Shown piece by piece: positions 60,009 through 64,000 of a DNA stretch of 64,000 nt. Numbering within the stretch: position 1 is the stretch's first letter; every line of letters begins with the position of its first letter. The stretch covers positions 141,459 to 205,458 of the forward strand of contig JACVCB010000004.1 in the NCBI GenBank assembly GCA_016742255.1. Direction: 5' to 3'. The notes beneath the pieces are model-generated. The model made no database searches. It saw only the letters and a program-made list of their open reading frames with translations, and was not told the origin of the DNA. Made by a program: the position numbers and the translations under genes. The DNA is from Leptospira sp. (lineage in GTDB: Bacteria; Spirochaetota; Leptospiria; Leptospirales; Leptospiraceae).

Positions 60009-60970
60009 TATTTTTTGCCGTGAATTTCTTCTAAGATACGATAAGCCACTTCTAATGTTTTGATATCGGAATCACCTTTCACCATCGGTTCGGATTCTCC
60101 TTTAATACATTTTACAAAGTGTTCGTGTTCTTGTTTGAGTGGGTTATCTTTATGAACAAAGATTTTTTCCACAATGGATTCTTGTCTGTATTTAATTTCT
60201 CCACTACCCAGTTGAGTTGTTGAACTTGCTTGTCTGTGGAGTTCAATTTCTTGGTTTGTAAAATCTAAAAATACATACGAATCTTTTTGGGAAATGTTAA
60301 GAGTTCTAATTTTTGCCTGAGAAGAACGAGAAGCATTGAGTGAAGCGACACAACCATTCGCAAATTTTAAAACCACACTTGCAATATCTTCGTGATTCGA
60401 AACAACAGAAGATCCAACAGCTTTGACTTCTGTCACATCTGATTTTACTAAGTTGAGAACAATGTCTATATCGTGAATCATCATATCGAGAACCACACCA
60501 ACATCAGTAATACGACTGTTGTAAGGAGCGATCCTTCTGGATTCAATGAGGATTGGGTGTTCGGCTATTTTACCTAACTCAAGTACAGCACCATTAAATC
60601 GTTCCACATGGCCAACTTGCAAAATCAAATTGTTTTGTTTTGCTAAGTTTACAAGCTCTTTCGCTTCTTCTACTGTTTGGGAAATTGGTTTTTCTACCAA
60701 AACATGTTTTTTTTCAGTAAGCGCTTGTTTGGCGATTTTATGATGTAAAAAAGTTGGAGCTGCAATGATGATTGCATCCGCTTCTTTCAACAAATCTTCA
60801 ATCGTTCCAAATGCTTTTGTTTTGTGTTTCTCAGCAATTTGAGTGGCACGCTCTGCATTGGCATCAAATATCCCGATGAGTTCTGCATCAGATAATTGTT
60901 TAGCCACGTTTACGTGGTACTGGCCCATATGACCTGTACCGATGACTCCGAGTCGGACTTTTTTATCCAT
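60008..60970 (-). CDS. Gfo/Idh/MocA family oxidoreductase
   Basis: A 320-residue NAD(P)-dependent dehydrogenase, from the ATG giving MDKKVRLGVIG; a TTG four codons upstream is an alternative. The N-terminal Rossmann motif is RLGVIGTGHMGQYHVNVAKQ, with the catalytic Lys in VEKPISQTVEEAKELV and a C-terminal alpha/beta domain (SRRIAPYNSRITDVGVVLDM, MIHDIDIVLNLV). Substrates are usually sugars or sugar nucleotides; the particular one is not visible. Flanked by dnaJ (24 bp) and yqgE. Confidence 0.9.
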   Translation of the reverse strand: MDKKVRLGVIGTGHMGQYHVNVAKQLSDAELIGIFDANAERATQIAEKHKTKAFGTIEDLLKEADAIIIAAPTFLHHKIAKQALTEKKHVLVEKPISQTVEEAKELVNLAKQNNLILQVGHVERFNGAVLELGKIAEHPILIESRRIAPYNSRITDVGVVLDMMIHDIDIVLNLVKSDVTEVKAVGSSVVSNHEDIASVVLKFANGCVASLNASRSSQAKIRTLNISQKDSYVFLDFTNQEIELHRQASSTTQLGSGEIKYRQESIVEKIFVHKDNPLKQEHEHFVKCIKGESEPMVKGDSDIKTLEVAYRILEEIHGKK

Positions 60971-60994
60971 AGATGCTCTCAATATTTTAAAGGA

Positions 60995-62116
60995 TCAGCG
61001 GAAAAACAACTTCGATTTTCCCCCGCTGCCGACCTTTTCGCCAGACTCACGGGCAAATTCTTCCATTAGTTCTCTCTGTTTTTTAGAAAGTTTCTTAGGA
61101 ATTTCGACTTTAATGATGACATGTTGGTCTCCTTTCCCATAAGAACCGAGGTATGGGATTCCATGTCCTTTGAGACGGAAAATTTGTCCACTTTCCGTCC
61201 CTTCCGGGATTTTCAATTGGATGGTTTTTCCATCAATCGAAGGTACTTCAATCTCTCCACCAAGGCAAGCCATAGATAATGAAATGGATTTTTGTACGAT
61301 GAGATCATTTCCTTGTCGTTCAAAGGTTGGGTGTTTTTTGATATGAGTGACTACGTATAAATCACCACTTGGACCACCGTTTGGACCAGATTCCCCTTCG
61401 CCAGAAACCTTAAGACGGCTTCCTGATTCGACACCCGCAGGGATTTTGATATGTATGGTTCGTCTTTTCTCTGTTAGACCCTCACCTTTACAAGTTTTGC
61501 AAGGATTGGAAATGACTTTTCCCTTTCCTTTACAACGTGGGCAAGTGGTTGTCACACTAAAAAATCCTTGGGTTCTTCGCACTTGTCCCGTTCCAGAACA
61601 ATCTGGACAAACAGTTGGAGAAGATCCTTTGGATGCACCTGAACCCGAACAATCAACACAGGTTTCGAGTCTTGGAATTTCAATTTTATATTCTTTTCCA
61701 AGAGCAGCATCTTCTAAACTAACTTCTAAATTATAACGGAGATCTGATCCCCTTTGAGGACCAGATCTTCTTCCACCACCGCGGCTACCGCCACCACCTC
61801 CAAAAAATTCACTGAAGATATCACCAAAATCTCCAAAGATATCCGAGAAGTCGGTATAAGCTCCCGCTCCATACCCTCCTCCTGCACCCGCATTTACACC
61901 AGCTTTTCCAAATTGGTCATAAGCTTGGCGTTTTTGCGGATCGCGTAACACTTCGTAGGCTTCTGTTGCCTCTTTGAATTTTTCTTCCGCTTCTTTATCA
62001 CCCTTATTTTTATCAGGGTGATATTTGATGGCTAACTTACGATAGGCGCTCTTGATCTCATCATCAGAGGCACCTTTCGAAACGCCTAATACTTCGTAGT
62101 AACCACGGTCGCTCAT
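60995..62116 (-). CDS. dnaJ: Chaperone protein DnaJ
   Basis: A 373-residue co-chaperone of full length. J domain 1-70 with HPD in [14 protein letters not shown]; Gly/Phe-rich region 75-120 ([19 protein letters not shown]); four zinc motifs [24 protein letters not shown] and CKTCKGEG (about 150-215); C-terminal substrate domain ending in KSKLFFR. It delivers unfolded proteins to DnaK and stimulates its ATPase. It lies 22 bp after dnaK on the same strand, the normal operon order. Confidence 0.97.
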   Translation of the reverse strand: MSDRGYYEVLGVSKGASDDEIKSAYRKLAIKYHPDKNKGDKEAEEKFKEATEAYEVLRDPQKRQAYDQFGKAGVNAGAGGGYGAGAYTDFSDIFGDFGDIFSEFFGGGGGSRGGGRRSGPQRGSDLRYNLEVSLEDAALGKEYKIEIPRLETCVDCSGSGASKGSSPTVCPDCSGTGQVRRTQGFFSVTTTCPRCKGKGKVISNPCKTCKGEGLTEKRRTIHIKIPAGVESGSRLKVSGEGESGPNGGPSGDLYVVTHIKKHPTFERQGNDLIVQKSISLSMACLGGEIEVPSIDGKTIQLKIPEGTESGQIFRLKGHGIPYLGSYGKGDQHVIIKVEIPKKLSKKQRELMEEFARESGEKVGSGGKSKLFFR

Positions 62117-62138
62117 TGTTTTTCTTCTTTATCTTTAT

Positions 62139-64000
62139 TTATTTTTTGTCTTCATCAACGACAGTGTAATCAGCATCGACTACCTTCTCGCCACTTGCAT
62201 TGGAACCAGCAGTGCCTTGGTTTGCACCCGCACCAGCTTCTGCACCAGGAGCTCCTTGTTCAGGACCTGCTTGGCTATAGATTTTTTGTCCAATTTGCAT
62301 CGCAACTTGTTGGATCGAATCTCTAGATGCTTTCATACGTTCGAGGTCACCAGATTCCATTGCTTCACGGCCGCGTTTGATTTCGTCCTGAGCTCTTTGT
62401 TTTTCTGATTCATCGAGTTTGTCAGCGGATTCACCGATGGTTTTTTCCAATTGGTAAACGATTGCTTCCAATTCGTTTTTAGTGTCAGCAGCTTCGCGAA
62501 GTTTTTTATCTTCTTCAGCGTGAGCTTCTGCATCTTTTACCATCTTTTTAATTTCTTCTTCAGAGAGTCCGGAAGAAGATTCAATGCGAATCTTTTGTTC
62601 TTTACCTGTTCCCAAATCTTTTGCAGACACATGAACAATACCATTAGCGTCGATATCGAAAGTCACTTCGATTTGCGGAACTCCACGTGGAGCCGACGGA
62701 ATACCCACTAAGTCAAAACGACCTAGAGTTCTATTGGCACTTGCCATTTCTCGTTCCCCTTGTAATACGTGAACGGAAACAGTTGTTTGGTTGTCAGCTG
62801 CCGTTGAAAATACTTGAGACTTTCTTGTAGGAATGGTTGTGTTTCTTTCGATGAGTTTTGTCATCACACCACCGAGCGTTTCAATTCCTAGAGAAAGTGG
62901 AGTTACATCAAGTAATAATACATCAGTAACATCACCTGCAAGAACTCCCCCTTGGATTGCCGCACCAATTGCTACCACTTCATCAGGGTTTACCGATTTG
63001 TTTGGTTCTTTTGCGAAAATTTCTTTTACTAGAGCTTGAACCGCTGGGATACGAGTCGATCCACCCACAAGGATGACTTCATCGATTTCACTCGCAGTAA
63101 GACCTGCATCTTTTAATGCATTGATACATGGAATACGAGTTCTTTCGACAAGAGATCTTGTGATTTCATCAAACTTTGCTTTGGTGAGTGTCATATCCAA
63201 GTGTTTTGGACCAGACGCATCAGCCGTGATGAATGGAAGGTTGATTTGAGTGGAAGATGTTCCAGACAACTCGATTTTAGCTTTTTCAGCAGCTTCTTTC
63301 AATCGTTGTACAGTGTTTTTATCTCCAGAAATATCAATTCCCGTTTGTTTTTTGAATTCGTCGATCATCCATTGCATGACCACGTTATCAAAGTCATCTC
63401 CACCAAGATGAGTGTCTCCATTTGTGGATTTTACTTCAAATACACCGTCACCAAGTTCAAGGATCGAAACGTCAAATGTTCCACCACCTAAGTCGTATAC
63501 AGCGATCTTTGCATTGGTTTTTTTCTTATCAAAACCATAAGCAAGAGCCGCAGCAGTTGGTTCATTGATGATACGTTCTACTTCTAGTCCAGCAATACGA
63601 CCAGCGTCTTTAGTTGCTTGTCTTTGTTCGTCATTGAAGTAAGCAGGAACAGTAACTACTGCTTTTTTTACTTCATGACCAAGAAAGTCTTCTGCTGTTT
63701 TTTTCATTTTTTGAAGGACACGAGCTGCAATTTCTTGTGGAGTGAATTCACCAGATACGGTTTCAAATTTTACACCATCATTTCCAGCACGGATCACTTT
63801 GTATGATACCATCTTTGCTTCATCACCAGCTTCGTTAAAACGACGGCCGATAAAACGTTTCGCAGAGCGAATTGTATTTACCGCGTTTGTGATTGCTTGG
63901 TTTTTCGCAAATTGTCCAACAATGGTTTCACCCTTTGCTGTAAAAGCAACAATCGAAGGAGTGGTTCTTGCCCCTTCAGAGTTTTGAATGACAACGGGAT
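62139..64000 (-). CDS. dnaK: Chaperone protein DnaK, 5' end outside the window
   Basis: About 619 residues are visible; the frame stays open to the window end, so the first 20-30 residues (the start and phosphate-1 loop) are missing. The ATPase domain is clear: [80 protein letters not shown] and [20 protein letters not shown]. The substrate-binding domain follows ([20 protein letters not shown]), then the helical lid and a Gly/Ala-rich tail ending in [14 protein letters not shown]. Cotranscribed with dnaJ. Confidence 0.97.
   Translation of the reverse strand, partial: PVVIQNSEGARTTPSIVAFTAKGETIVGQFAKNQAITNAVNTIRSAKRFIGRRFNEAGDEAKMVSYKVIRAGNDGVKFETVSGEFTPQEIAARVLQKMKKTAEDFLGHEVKKAVVTVPAYFNDEQRQATKDAGRIAGLEVERIINEPTAAALAYGFDKKKTNAKIAVYDLGGGTFDVSILELGDGVFEVKSTNGDTHLGGDDFDNVVMQWMIDEFKKQTGIDISGDKNTVQRLKEAAEKAKIELSGTSSTQINLPFITADASGPKHLDMTLTKAKFDEITRSLVERTRIPCINALKDAGLTASEIDEVILVGGSTRIPAVQALVKEIFAKEPNKSVNPDEVVAIGAAIQGGVLAGDVTDVLLLDVTPLSLGIETLGGVMTKLIERNTTIPTRKSQVFSTAADNQTTVSVHVLQGEREMASANRTLGRFDLVGIPSAPRGVPQIEVTFDIDANGIVHVSAKDLGTGKEQKIRIESSSGLSEEEIKKMVKDAEAHAEEDKKLREAADTKNELEAIVYQLEKTIGESADKLDESEKQRAQDEIKRGREAMESGDLERMKASRDSIQQVAMQIGQKIYSQAGPEQGAPGAEAGAGANQGTAGSNASGEKVVDADYTVVDEDKK

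Noticed and set aside
1..64000. Prophage, IS element or integrative element
   Set aside because: No transposase, integrase or phage structural gene was seen anywhere in the window.

Overview
The window looks like a piece of a chromosome from a spirochete of the genus Leptospira, probably a saprophytic or otherwise free-living species. The evidence is moderate GC content with AT-rich coding, many short spirochete-type lipoproteins, TonB-dependent receptors with outer-membrane partners, heavy signal transduction, and fatty-acid-type acyl-CoA chemistry. This is inferred from gene content and sequence style, not from a database match. There is no prophage, transposase gene or CRISPR array. One tRNA gene, tRNA-Gly(TCC), is present.

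Left part (1-9.7 kb): the end of an aldo/keto reductase and a lipoprotein are followed by a minus-strand operon of acyl-CoA dehydrogenase, APH-type kinase, DUF6285 protein and histidine phosphatase-like protein. It has the composition of the LvaABC module that isomerises 4-hydroxyacyl-CoA to 3-hydroxyacyl-CoA. Next come an M23 peptidase, a CPBP membrane protease, small proteins and an M32 carboxypeptidase. From 9.7 to 15.9 kb lie tRNA-Gly with a tandemly duplicated 3' flank, the first two of three copies of a 60-bp interspersed repeat, an ArsR / double AHSA1 / MATE / DUF1801 operon, a beta-carbonic anhydrase and an Old Yellow Enzyme family reductase.

Middle part (15.9-31.1 kb): a 7TM-SpoIIE phosphatase with a beta-propeller-like partner, a PAS histidine kinase, an outer-membrane protein, a pirin preceded by a hairpin that covers its ribosome-binding site, ilvD, and a TetR / TonB receptor / lipoprotein operon divergent from a nitroreductase with clear operator palindromes between them. 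A methyltransferase and an acetyltransferase follow.

31.4-39.4 kb holds the most interesting system: an AT-rich, tightly packed plus-strand operon. It encodes a SidA/IucD/PvdA-type N-hydroxylase, a stand-alone cupin, a sarcosine-oxidase-like flavoenzyme, an unknown small protein, a GNAT, a YhhN membrane protein, a methionyl-tRNA-synthetase-like enzyme, an MFS exporter and a small-molecule methyltransferase. The N-hydroxylase + cupin + MetRS-like + DAO-type oxidase set is the signature of N-N bond (hydrazine) biosynthesis known from actinomycetes, where cupin and MetRS-like parts are fused. Here they are separate genes. I infer a hydrazine-type natural product pathway with its own exporter.

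Right part (39.4-64 kb): an ankyrin lipoprotein, an SPFH lipoprotein, a TonB receptor with two lipoprotein genes, mltG, murB, an ArsC/Spx-like protein and the third 60-bp repeat. Then comes a five-gene operon of circularly permuted ATP-grasp, alpha-E and transglutaminase proteins, including an ATP-grasp/alpha-E fusion. The window closes with an SDR, YqgE/AlgH, a Gfo/Idh/MocA dehydrogenase, dnaJ and the 5'-truncated dnaK.
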